64,000 nucleotides of DNA, taken from positions 14,405,704 to 14,469,703 of the forward strand of contig NC_092188.1 in the NCBI RefSeq assembly GCF_043641665.1, given 5' to 3'. Each line of letters starts with the position of its first letter. The first letter of the stretch is position 1. A program made the translations under genes and the position numbers. The DNA is from Enoplosus armatus (lineage: Eukaryota > Chordata > Actinopteri > Centrarchiformes > Enoplosidae). The notes beneath the pieces are model-generated. The model searched no databases and had not been told where the DNA came from. It was given only the letters and a program-made list of their open reading frames with translations. Positions 34,898 to 46,900 of the stretch are shown piece after piece.

Positions 34898-36459
34898 TAA
34901 GCTGACCCTGCATGCACAATACCCTGGCACTGGAGTACCTGGAAAAAAGAGCCATCACTGCCATCATTAATGTTGCATTTCTTTTAGGTGTTCGTTTAAG
35001 AAGTCAAAATGCCTGCTGGCCTCCTAGGACTTTTAGGTCCTGTTCAGACCTGGTATCAAAATGCGTCCTGGGTGATCCGATCACAAGTGGACAGCGCAAA
35101 GTACGTCTGTACAGACCAGGCATCAACATGCGTCTCGAGTGACCACTTGTGATCGGATCTCATTCCCCGTTCTATATGCAAAGAAACACGTACATCTTTT
35201 CCGTTTGCAAAGACCAAATGCATTGTTGTTTTTAACCTGAATTTGATGAACTTAAACCTCCATGTGTCTTGCGTGAATTCACACCTGGTATTAGAGCTGT
35301 CCACTTGTGATGGGATCACCCAGGACGTATATTAATACCAGGTCTGAACATGGCCTTACATTTTCACTTTCACAGTGATTCAATTGTAGGATTAGTTATG
35401 TTGTCGGTCCTTTCTCTTTGGTGGTGGTCGAAGTACTAGTTATGGGTAAAATGCTTGTAGTTTAAGCTAAAATGGCACTTGGTAATGCTAAAAATGTATT
35501 TGACAAACAATGTTGCCAAATTAGCAAGCCCTGTAATGTGTGGTGAAGGATTCTGCCAATGCTTGAAGCTTTTACAGGTGGCTTGGTGTGCAGGTATATG
35601 CCTGCTACCTCTGAGCTTGCATAGTTTTTTCCCCCTACTGCTTTCCTGCTGTCGCTAGTAACTGCAGTTCTTGTAAAGTAAAGTATGTCTTATTCTTTCA
35701 CATTATGCTGGAAACCACAATGAAAGAGCAATTCCTGCAAGGAGACTCCGGGATAGAGGTTGGTCCACTCATAGAAACTTCTGGTTGTTGCTCTTGAAAT
35801 AACACTTTTGTGGGTTAGGGTTGAAGATGGTTAAGCTTGCCATGGCAGATGAGCTCTTGTGGTTGTTGTTAAAAGTTGTCTAAGGTAAGGCACAGCAGGA
35901 CAGCAGGCTGATATGGCTGTCCATGACATGAAGATAATTTTTAGCAGTGGGACAACATTTTTTCCATTGCCCTGCTACAAGAGTGGTATTGGTTTTGAAT
36001 AAAAACGCAGTACTAATGTTGCACATTGTACACTATTGGTGTCTTTTGGACTTCAAGGTAAAACCAAACCCAAAATCTGTGTTCTGTTTTATAAAACATA
36101 CTCTGTTGGCTTGAAGGGTGGATTTGAAAAGTTTGTAGCTTGCTCTATCATGGAAGATGGCAGCAGTAGTCAGGTGGGATTCACAACAACTACAATGGAT
36201 TCCAGCAGTGACCCAGTTTCAGAGCAAAATAACACATTTATAAAAAATCACTCCTGCAGCAGAATCCACTACTCCATCGTACCTCTGTATGCTCAGTATA
36301 TGTTCCAAACACTAATATAATTTCACCACAATAAATACAAAATCTAAATAGCTTTCATTTTGTTCTAGCACAATGAGCTGCACAATAAGACATTCATAGT
36401 CTGACTCACAGGAAAGTAGGCTGTAGATATAAACCTGCCCTTGGCTGCTATATGCATTA
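34898..36459. other. Intergenic/intronic DNA with one MITE
   Basis: No gene apart from the MITE at 35,036-35,356. The remainder is AT-rich sequence with no frame of interest. Confidence 0.5.
35036..35356. repeat. MITE with about 60-bp inverted ends
   Basis: The left arm (GTCCTGTTCAGACCTGG, then GCGTCCTGGGTGATCCGATC) and the right arm (GATGGGATCACCCAGGACG, then CCAGGTCTGAACATGGCC) are reverse complements over about 60 bp. The word ACTTGTGATCGGATC also recurs internally (35,146). No coding capacity; superfamily not assigned. Confidence 0.75.
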
Positions 36460-36645
36460 TTCCCGTTTTTCAAGGGCACTGTTGCTGCATCCTGGGCTTA
36501 GCGCCTCCCAAGACGATTGTGATTGGACAAATACAAACAGTCTATACTAGAATGATAATGGGATCAGCCAGACCTTTTTTCCAACGCTGGCACAACACTA
36601 AAGCAAAGTGTGGAGATAGGTCTGTTTATGCGAGACTGAGACCAC
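36460..36645. mobile_element. hAT-type non-autonomous element fragment
   Basis: It contains AGCGCCTCCCAAGACGATTG, ATCAGCCAGACCTTTTTT and AAAGTGTGGAGATAGGTCTG followed by TATGCGAGACT, a layout I know from a very common fish hAT-like repeat. A second fragment with the same GTGTGGAGAT and TATGCGAGACTAG words is at about 38,612-38,675. The right edge runs into a MITE remnant (36,640-36,690) and then LINE copy B. Confidence 0.5.
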
Positions 36646-36697
36646 ATTCAAACCAAATCAGGCGTTGCAGCAAAAACAGTGAGGACTGCAGGGGGGT

Positions 36698-38102
36698 GAT
36701 CTGTGATCCATCTGCAGGTGGGGTCAGGCACGTTACGCTGGGGGAGCTTGTCCTGAAGACGATCGTGTTGAAGGCAGAGCTGAAGTCCACGAACAGGATC
36801 CTGGCGTAGGATCCTGCGGAGTCCAGGTGCTGGAGGAGGAAGTGTAGGGCCAAGTTGACGGCGTCATCTACAGACCTGTTGACTCTAGGCGAACTGCAGG
36901 GGGTCCAGCAGAGGGTCAGTGATAGATTTGAGGTGGGACAAAACCAGGCGTTCAAATGATTTCATGGCCACAGAGGTCAGGGCGACGGGTCTGTAGTCAT
37001 TTAATCCTGTGGGCCCTGTTTTTTTGGGGATGGGGATGATGGTGGAGGCCTTGAAGCAGGCTGGCACGTGGCATGTCTCCAGTGAGGTGTTGAAGATGTC
37101 TGTGAACACCGGAGACAGCTGATCGGTGCAGCGCTTCAGGCAGGATGGGGAGATGTAGTCTGGTCCAGCAGCTTTCCGGGGGTTTTGTCTCTTGAAGAGC
37201 CTGTTCACATCTCTTTCAAGGACAGACGGAGGTGTCGATGTTGGAGGAGGGGGGGGCACTGTGGGGGGCAGCTGTGCTGGTAAAAGGTGTGAGAGTTCAG
37301 CCCCAGGTGTGATAAGGGGGCTGTTTGGCTGGAGCTGGTGGGTGATGGTGTGGGGGATGGTGTCAGGACTGTCCCATTGTCTTTCAAAGCGACAGTAGAA
37401 GTTGTTGAGGTTGTTGGCGAGGCGTCGGTCGTTAGCAGAGTTGGAGGCTCTTGGCTTGTAGTTGGTGATCTGCCTGAGCCCCCTCCACACAGAAGCAGAG
37501 TCGTTGGAAGAGAACTGATTTTGTAGTCTCTCAGAGTACAGTCGTTTAGCTTTCCTCAACGCCTTGCTAAACTTGTACTTGGCTTCCTTAAACTCTGCTC
37601 TGTTGCCACTCTTAAACGCCTCTTCCTTTTCCAACCATAACTGTCGCAGTCTTGCTGTGAACCAGGGTTTGTCGTTGTTATAACTCACCCTGGTGCGAGT
37701 TGGTACACAGCAGTCCTCACAGAAGCTGATATATGACGTCACAGCCTCTGTGTACTCATCCAGACTGTTGGTAGCAGTCCTGAAAACATCCCAGTCAGTG
37801 CAGTCCAAACACGCCTTCAGGTCCTCTGCAGCTTCACTGGTCCACTGCTTCAATGTTCTCGCAACAGGCTCAGAAAGTTGGTCCGCTCCGTTTCCAGTAT
37901 CTGGTCGGCGAGTGCGCACTGTGCGTCCTGCATGTTGGCCTCCAGTGGAAACCGTTGGAAACTGAATCAGAAACTGTTTCTGATTCTGAAACACCGACCA
38001 GAATGAATGAAGCGAACTCACGGGGGGAGTAGCAGGGTTTGCAGTTAATGAAAAAGGTTTCCAGGGAAGGAGACCAGTGCCGTCGAATCACTGTCACGTC
38101 GT
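36698..38102 (-). mobile_element. L2/CR1-type LINE fragment, EN-RT region (copy B)
   Basis: On the minus strand an open frame of about 378 residues (38,021 to 36,885) joins the end of the endonuclease part, a long basic/helical linker, a Pro-rich stretch and the start of the reverse transcriptase (K-A-A-G-P-D, then P-I-P-K-K-T-G). Because EN and RT are in one frame here, it shows that the family encodes a single ORF2. It has an internal deletion in EN, lacks the RT catalytic end, and carries a 36-bp insertion at about 37,950-37,990 containing GAATCAGAAACTGTTTCTGA, which resembles the family's own 3' tail in both orientations. Confidence 0.8.
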
Positions 38103-38261
38103 GATGTGTGGCACAGGGATAACAGCCTTAACCATTTACAGCCACAAGACTTGATTTTTGTCTTATCTGGAGCAATAGCCACTGATGCTGTTATCTTGCA
38201 AAAACAAAATGCAAAACAGGTTATAAATGTAATAATAATTGCATTTCTTTCTCTTTTATAG

Positions 38262-38317
38262 GCAGCCAGGATTGATGTCTTTCAAGATTTAGATGCCAGC
38301 AGACATTTTAACACAAG
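38262..38317 (+). CDS. Candidate small upstream exon A of zinc-finger gene 2
   Basis: 56 nt between an acceptor (TTTCTCTTTTATAG) and a donor (ACACAAG/GTACAA). One frame is open and its last two bases join the first base of exon B (40,807) to make Arg, keeping the frame open into the giant coding exon. No in-frame ATG is present, so either translation begins in a still earlier exon or this is 5' UTR. An out-of-frame ATG here would create a short upstream ORF. Confidence 0.4.
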
Positions 38318-40806
38318 GTACAAAACGTTTTTAATGTTGGTTAAATTTGTGAATGTGCTGTCTTTTTCGTTTTTGAGAAATGCTTGTCTGAAAAGACCTA
38401 TATGTAAGTATCTTAAGGATTCCATTCCATTGAATTAACATCTGAAATGCATGATAGTTACAAGTGACACGCAAACAGCCAATCATTTAACGTGTGTTGT
38501 TCGGTTGCACCATCAACATGTGACACAATACCAGAAACAGCCTAGAGTTAGAAAATGAGTGCAGACGGTGAGGAAATTGTTAACAAGAAAGGGCAGGTCA
38601 GCTGGCGAGTATACTTTCTCCAGCGCTAAAATGAAGTGTGGAGATGAGAGCGGTCTGGCTATGCGAGACTAGCTCGCAAATATGTCATATTCAAAGTAAG
38701 GTGGTTACATTTTTTTCTCCTGGTCTTTATTAAAAAGGATCAATTATTGATAACGACTGAAATGAATGAAATAATTTTATTGTGATAAAATTTTCAGCTA
38801 TATCGCCCAGCCTTAAGATGAACAAAGAATACATTAATGAAGTGTGTAAACCTACAGAAGCAACAATTTCATACCAAAAAGAATTGCATATATCCTCAAG
38901 ACCCCAATGGATAGGTTCAGATTTTTTCTACTCTTTCAAGAGTTCGTTTTTTGAATATGAAATTTCTAATTGTGTTTCCCTGGACTGTGCTTTCTTACTT
39001 AGCTGTAACTTTGGAAGATACCCACTTGATTGGCAAACTCACACAGCTAAAGTGTCATATTAGAGTCAGATGAACTTGAGTCCAACCCACCATCACCAGA
39101 GAGTGAGGGAGATGGGCATAACTTCCACGAGTCCTCTAATACAAAGGCCTGAGGCTTATACAAGTCAGGGTCACAGTGGTAACATGCTAAGCAAAGTAGC
39201 CCATGCTAAGCAGCCCAGATGCCCCTATCCCTAGCTTTGCCCTCTAGCTCGTCCTAGGGATACCAGTGCCTTCCCAGCCCTATGGGATAAGCATTGTAGC
39301 ATGTTTTGGGTTTGCCCTAGGGTCTCCTCCCAGTTGAAATTGGATGACCTTGGATGAGTCCAACCAGTCCATGCAAGAGAGATGGGTAAGCGGGTGTTCA
39401 GACCAAAATCAGCCCTGTGTGGGGGCGTGTGGCTTCAGGTACTGGTGAGACATGAAATACAATCTAGTCAGCCCAGTTTGAGTAACGGATCCATGAATTT
39501 GAAGGCTTCTGCATGCCCTCATTCAACCATAAATGGTTGTTTTGTTTGTTGTTACGGCTCTGATCAATGGTACATCAAGTGAATCATGGCAATCCATAGG
39601 CAGGCAGTGAAGATGTGCCAGATGAGGTGACTGGAGAAGGCAGAGTGTGTGTGTGGCAGCTACTGCGTTGTCTCCAGTGTGCTCTGTGTGCCTGACAGCA
39701 CAGTCGTGTTCACTGCAGCGACTTTACACACAAACTGTATGGTAATATGCACAGTATTGGAAGATATTAAAAACCACTGAAGCTCTGTTCTACAACAACT
39801 TTTGCATGGAAAGTGGCTTACACCTCTTTCAGGCCTGGTCTTGTGTGTAGACAATGGTTATAAATGAGACCTGAGGATGCACTGGAAGGCAAGTACTCAC
39901 CCCCACAGCATTCAGGCAGCACCTCATTGCATATCTGGACCGTGCCAAAGTAATAACTAATGCTGTAGGAGTGTGTATTGCTGCAGATATGCTACCATAC
40001 TCGGCCGTAGAGAATACAAAATTTAAGCATACGGTGTGTGCTTGAACTCTGCTTCAATGTGCCTTCACATGTGCATTTTATTCAGTCTGTTGTGCCTGCC
40101 CTGTATAAACGAGCACAAGCTGCAGATGTTCAGGAATTATCAATAGGTTAGTCATTACTGATATTTGTGTTATTTTTATTTCTTATTGACAATATACCAA
40201 TATTTGAGTGCCTTAACTGTTATAGTAAGAATTATTCAGTCCAGAGTAGAAGAGTAAAATACAACAGAGAGCAGATGGGCAAAACGAAAGTCAAATGTCT
40301 GGAGCAGAAGGCAAAGAGCTAGTCCCTCGAAACAGGTCATCATCCATTGTAGTATTTCGGATTTAGGGCAAGTGATGTTAAGAACAAATAATATGCAACG
40401 AGTGCAAAACGTCCAGGAGATGCACTCTGAATAAGTGAAAGAAGTGCTCTGTTTATTTGAATGTGAAAGTGCAATACAAATATTGGAGTGTGGATCGGGA
40501 AATGCGCATGCGTGAAATGCCAGACCGTTGCAGACCTTCAATTGTACTATGAATGGAAGCACGTGTGTGTCCACATGACCGGTACAAGTACGCAGCTATC
40601 TGTAGATGCGGAACGTGGAAAGTATGTCCAGGGCTTTAGCATGGGATCAATTTTGTCTTGGGGGACCCTACCAGGAGCTGTTGCACCCGACCACATAGCT
40701 GGATTCACAGGGATAAACAAACCCTTCCATTACTCTGTAAATCCCCCCTCCCCCCAGCCCAATTTTTAGTGGCTTGTGAAATGTTTACAATATACTTTTT
40801 TTTCAG
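38318..40806. other. Inferred intron between candidate exons A and B
   Basis: No gene. It holds a hAT-like fragment at about 38,612-38,675, dispersed repeat X copy 2 at 39,940-40,197, and an NRF1-like TGCGCATGCG at about 40,503 that might mark an internal promoter. Confidence 0.45.
39940..40197 (+). repeat. Dispersed repeat X, copy 2
   Basis: The reverse complement of the element at 13,573-13,800, with shared words CAATGTGCCTTCAC, TCAGTCTGTTGTGCCTG and AATAACTAATGC. A shorter relative at about 15,060-15,145 has TGCCAAAGTAATAACTAATG in this orientation. Confidence 0.6.
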
Positions 40807-40862
40807 GTTTTTTCAAGTTGCATCATCCTGGATAGTCCTAGTCCGTGCATGTCCAAGAAAAG
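40807..40862 (+). CDS. Candidate small upstream exon B of zinc-finger gene 2
   Basis: 56 nt between TTTTTTTTCAG and a strong donor (CCAAGAAAAG/GTAAGA). The frame that continues exon A is open (V-A-S-S-W-I-V-L-V-R-A) and its final base joins GA at 40,955 to give Gly, in phase with the giant exon. An ATG inside it is out of frame. The in-phase chain A-B-coding exon is suggestive but short enough to be chance. Confidence 0.45.
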
Positions 40863-40954
40863 GTAAGATTTTTCTTTTCAATTATTGTCTACTTTTTTGA
40901 TGAATGGATGGATAGATTTGTCTTTTCTAATTCTATGCTTCTTTATGTTTTCAG

Positions 40955-43900
40955 GATTGGGTGAAATAAGCCCTAGCTTTGAGTCCTTGCAGAGTATGGC
41001 TCATGGGTGGGATTCATACTTCCATAACCTTCCACCTTTGGCATCGGATCCAAGCACTTTAAGAAGGACATCGGAGTCAGAGGGAAGTCTTTCCCAGCAT
41101 ATAGAGAACCTCATTGGACATCATGACTTCTCCGGCACAGTGGCTTCACATGAAGCCCCTGCAACAAACTCAAACTTCAACACAAACTATTACTCTAATC
41201 CCAATATTGGAAATTCCAGCAAAGACTGTGTTTATCAAAGATACTACAAGGAAACGCCATGGCAAACTGGTGGAGAACAAATGGAAAATGATTACTTGCA
41301 AAGATGTGAAAATAGTGATATCTCAGATTTTGCCACAGATGGATTATCGACATCGGAATCTTTTCCTTCATCTTTTGCAACAGATTTACAAGGACTTAAG
41401 CAAGACTGTGGAATGCTAGCTACATCGTTTCTTGAGGACTACTCAGATGTCAGTAGCTGCTCGGATGCAGATGTTAGTGAAAAAAGGCCCTCTTGTAAAT
41501 TCATGGCAAGTAATTCAGTTCCAAAACCTAAAACTGACATTACTATAAAGCACAGCTCATCAGAATGGCTTTTCACTCATACTGGAAATTTGACGAGTAT
41601 GTGCCCTAATATGTCAGAGACTAATACGCTTTTGCCAAGTGTGTCAAATGTGAAGGCAGGAGAAAACATTGCTGAATGTGCACAAGACAAGATGGAAAGT
41701 CCAGAAAACAATGGGAGTGAGACTGTAGAGGATAGAAATGATGATGAGGGTTGTCAAAATCGGAAACAAAAGGAGGATGTGGAGAAAGACCTCAATAAAG
41801 GAAAATATTCAAACATCTCAATAAGTGGCCATGAAAACTTGACTGCTGATGGAATAGAGGAGTACCCAGATGGCAATAAGGAGGAGAAGATCACTGCAAC
41901 TGCTCCAAATATCATGACTACATTTAACAGTGAGCAACATCACTTGGATGAAAAAGTCCAACGAAAGGAAATGAGGGACTCATTTGACCAAAAAAATGAG
42001 GGATTTGATAATGCCATCTCCACAGATGGTCAAGATAGAAATATGAGAAAGGACAAGCAGGACAAAAGTGAGGTCCTAAAAGGGGAACAACAAGAATCAA
42101 GTTCATTAGAAGATGAGATTTTTGATGAGCAGAAATCCCCAAATTTCAAGCCCACTGTTGGTCAAGATGAAAATATGGAAACTGACTGCCAGGAGAAAGA
42201 AACTCTATTAAATACCTCTCAGTCTCCAGATCCACTGGGTATCAAGGTGTCTGATTGTAAAGATGCTACTCATGAACTGAGGGAATGCACAAGTACCTTG
42301 AAAAGCAACAGTCATGATGTTGAATCCTGTTTGCAGTTATCTGAGCATCAGTCTTACGAAAGTGTAGCTCAGGACAATATTTGTTGGAGCCCTGCTGGGA
42401 TGAGTGATGATCATTTCAGGGATGCCAGTGACAAGAATGAGCAAAGTGTTGCAAGTCATTCAGAATCCTGCTCACAGTCAAATAATTCCAGCACAGATGT
42501 AAATCCCTGTCTACAAAAAGAATGGACAAGTGCAGCAGAGAGGACAAATCCCACCTCCTCCCCAGATCCAGATTGTCATGCTCCTGGAGTCACAAGTGAC
42601 AGTCTTTCTATTGATCATAGTGACAAGAATGTGCAATGTCTTGCTAATCATGTAGGATCCTGCTTGCCGTCAAACATCCCCAGCGTAAATCCCTGTCTAG
42701 AAAAGGAAATGACAAGTCCACCAGAGATGAAAACCACAACTTCTCCTACAGATTCAGATGGTAGTGGCCCTGTCGTGACTCGTGACGGTAAAGAACAAAG
42801 TGTTTCTAATAGTTTTGAATCCTGTCTACAGTCAAACACCTCAAGCACAGACATAAATACCGGTCTAGAAAAGAAATCGACAAGTCCAGCAGAGAATACA
42901 AATACAACCTCTTCTCCACATCAGCAACAGTCACTACATCAAGGTCCCGTGGCCCTAGAACCAGAAAGTCTTAGTGGAGGTGTTGCTGAAAATGCAAGAG
43001 AGTCATTTGAAGAGTTGGACATATCTACAGAAGAACCATCAGCATTTGGCATGCTGTATGGTGAACCTCTGTCAAGAGAAGACTCTTCATGTGACCCTGA
43101 TGAAACAAAACTTGACATAAGTCAAAATATAGACACTTCTGTGGCCAGTCCTGACAGTAACAGTATGAACCATTCAGAGGGACAAGCACCTCAACTAAAA
43201 TCCTCTATACAAATGAGAAAACGCCTGCAGCCTGTTGTAATATTGAAGAGCATCGAGTCAGTAAATGGAATGAGTGACTCATATCGTTGCGCAAATTGCC
43301 ACCACGTAACCCGCAATGTGGATCATCTAATTGAACACCATTTTTGCCATTCAGTATTCAATTTCCAGTTCTGCAAGACTTGTAATCTCTATCTGATGAG
43401 GAATGAACAAGAAGAAAAACATGTGTGTGGTGCAAGCAAAGAAAGCCCTCAGCTCCCTTCTGATTCCAGCCTACAGAAGAAAAGAAAACACCAAGGCCGC
43501 CACAAGTGCATTCGGTGCGGACTGTTTTTTTCAAAACTATATCAATATATCAAGCATATGCGGACTCACACTGGCAAAACACCATTTAAGTGTAATGGAT
43601 GTGGATTATACTTTGCACAGATTGGTACCCTGCAGAGACACAAGCGTATACCTGGCAGATGCAAGCAGCCAAAACTTCCAAATTCTGATGCTGGTATCAG
43701 TGAAATTAAAACACCACCACGAAAGGACTTGGTACAGAGCAAACCGTGTGCAAATCTGCGTGAATGTTACGTAAAGCTTGTTGACATCTCCAAATCTAAT
43801 CTGTGTAGTGTAAGTGATACAAGCTTCTCAACTGCTGAGAAGGCCAAAAAGCACTTCTACAACACAGACAAGGGAAAGAGTTTGGCAGTTTCACCAAATC

Positions 43901-46900
43901 AGTGTACCACAAACGTCAGTGGTGAAAAAAGTCAAAAAGTAGAAAATGACACAAGAGGAAAATATAAATGTCCTCTTTGTCCACGGCTTTTCAAATATTC
44001 CTACAACAGGGCTCGACATTTGCGTGACTGTGTCAGAAATTCAGTATGTGGTGGCAGGGAAAAAATTGGCAGTAAATATCGGTGCCCCTTGTGCCACACT
44101 ACCTTCACTTTACCATCCAACCGACATAGACATATTCAAACATTTTGCCTCCGAGAATGTCTTAATCGGCTTGCAAAAGAACGGGCAAAATTAAGGCAAA
44201 ATGTTGAACAGAAACAAACTGAGCAGAAAACACTACCAAAGGAAAATGAACAGAATAAGCAGCCCAAGGAAAATGGACTGAAAAACACAACTTTAACAGC
44301 CCCCAAGCCTGTACCACGTTACAAATGCAATCTTTGTCCAGCAGTTTTTTGTTATGCTTCTGGAAAGTACAGACATATGAAGAAACATGAGTTGTTTAAA
44401 CTCACTGGCAAAATGTTCAAGTACAGGAATTCATTTTTTTCTTCCATGTCTAAACCAGCAACTTTAAGTAGTACAAAGACTGAAGAGAGTATGAATAACT
44501 TAAAATCAACTGAAGCAAATAGCAGCCGTGCCTTGAGCTGTCATTTTTGTGGAAAATGTTTTGGCTCCTCACAGTCACTGAAGAAACATGAGCGCAATCA
44601 CAGAGGTGAAAAACCGTACCGCTGTCTGGAATGTGGAAAAGGATTCAAGAAACGTGCCTATCTGATTGGTCATAAAATCGTTCACCAGAGGAGGATACAG
44701 TGCACTGTCTGCAGAAAGATTCTTCCAACTATCGGAGAACTGATCCAGCACAGAAGCTCACATCTAAAAAGGGGAAAGCTTCAATGCCCAGATTGCCATT
44801 TGCAGTTTCAGTATCCTGCACATCTCCTTAGGCATCTAGACACTCACAAAAATAGAGAAAACAAGGCTGAAGAGAGACCACCATCAAAACCACAGCAGTT
44901 TTGGGGATCTGTGAAAGAGCAGAGTGGACCAAAACAGCTACAGTGTTCTTTATGCAAAGAGGTATTTAATGATCCCCAAGTGTTAAGAAAACATTGTCTT
45001 ACACATATATCTGGGTCCTCGTCAAACCAATGTCCTTTTTGCAAACACAATTTCACTAGTCGCCGCTATTTGCTGCGCCACATGATCAAACATACTGGAG
45101 ACAAACCCTTTTCCTGCACTAACTGTGGAAAACAGTTTTACCGTGACTTGTACCTTAAACTTCACACTGAGAAGTGTTTGCCTGCTCAAACTGGACATCT
45201 TGTCACAATGGACTCCGACAGTAAGACAAAGGGGTCACATCAGTGTTCCTATTGTCCACGGGGGTTTACTAAGAAAATACGCCTGAAAAAACATCACCAT
45301 GGTCACAGTACAAACTCTCTGCTCTTATGCTCAAGATGTGGGCAGTTCTTTGGATTTAGAAAATTAAGTCAACATCAGAGGAACTGCGGGGAGACTACAG
45401 AGCTCAGCACTGGCTTATCATCTCCTATTGGCGTTGTCAGTAAAAGCACTTCAAAGACGAGCCAGGATGTCCATAAAATGCCTTTACAGTCCAATGCAAC
45501 CGAGATGCTTCAATTTAAATGTCCTCACTGTACACAGAGGTTCAGGTACAAATCGTTAGTCTTGAGACATCTTGTTTCACACACTGGTGTGCAACCCTAT
45601 GCATGTATGCACTGTGGCCACAGATATGGAAGTCAGACACAATGTTTGCAGCATGAAGCTTTGTGTGATGGTGTTTACAAAGACGGGCAGTCAAAAGTTA
45701 TAAGTGATGCTGTAAAACAACTGTCAAACATACCTACTCTCAGAGAGGCAACACTTAAGCCCCAAGCAGAAGGTGAAGTGGACTACAAGTGCAAATTCTG
45801 TACCAAGACTTTCATGAAATCACGAAACCTGAGACGTCACATTTTGACACATAACGAAGTGAAGCCTTATCGCTGTAAAGCCTGTGACAGCTGCTTTTCA
45901 AGGTATGATCATCTGAAAGTACATCAGACTCGTTGCAGAGGCAAAAGACCACGATTGGAAGTCCGCATTCCCAAAATCAGTTTAGATGATGTTGGCAAGG
46001 GTTGGCAAAATAAGTTTGGGATTGAGCCTGCTGAAAAGAAGGAGACATTCGAGTGCAAAGTCTGTTCAAGGAGCTTCTCAACTCAGTCTAAACTTTCCCG
46101 ACATGACACTATGTTTCATGTTACAAAATTGTTCAAGTGCACACGCTGTGGCTCGTCATTCGCTCATGAAAAATCTCTGAAAAAGCACAGCAAGATGAAC
46201 AAGTGCAGAAAGGTCTCCAAGGAAACAAATGTGTCTCTACCACTCGGAACTAATCCACCCACTGAAAATGTGACAAAACGGCTTGATGGGGTGAGAAATC
46301 GTGTTCTTCAGAGGATCCAGCCTTATGTTAACAAAAAGTTCAAATATGTATGTAGTTATTGCCGCCGTGCTTTTGGAAACCGCTGGCAATTGGGTGTGCA
46401 CACCCGCCTGCACACAGGAGAGAAGCCATATGCCTGTGAGTATTGTGGTCAGAGATTTATAAGGAAAGATTATTTGCAGCGTCATTTCCCAAAGTGCACC
46501 AAGAAACAACAGCAAAATAAAATGCTCTGTGACAGATGTGGAGGATTTTTCTCTCAAGTCAAGCTTGAAAATCACAAAAAAAGTTGCACTTTAACACCAA
46601 GCTTATCAAAGTCAATAGTTTGCCAACAGTCATCTCAAAGCCCACCAAAAGGCTTTTCATGTGCATACTGTAGTTCCCGTTTTTTGCTGTTTTCACAGCT
46701 TCAAGAGCATTTTTTAAATGCACACAAGATGGAAACGATGGTTCCGCCAGTGTCAACTGCTCCCCTACAACACCATCTGTCAAACATACCAAACATCAAA
46801 GAAGAGCCTTTGGAGGAGAGTTGTGATGAACGGTTTAGTGATGGTGCTAATCTAATCTGTAAACTAGATACAGCTCTTGATAGGCAGGTCCCCAAACCAT

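Noticed and set aside
40885..40954. Coding start of the giant zinc-finger gene before 40,955
   Set aside because: This stretch is a typical intron end (donor GTAAGA at 40,863, pyrimidine-rich tract and TTTTCAG at 40,954); the open frame is accidental.
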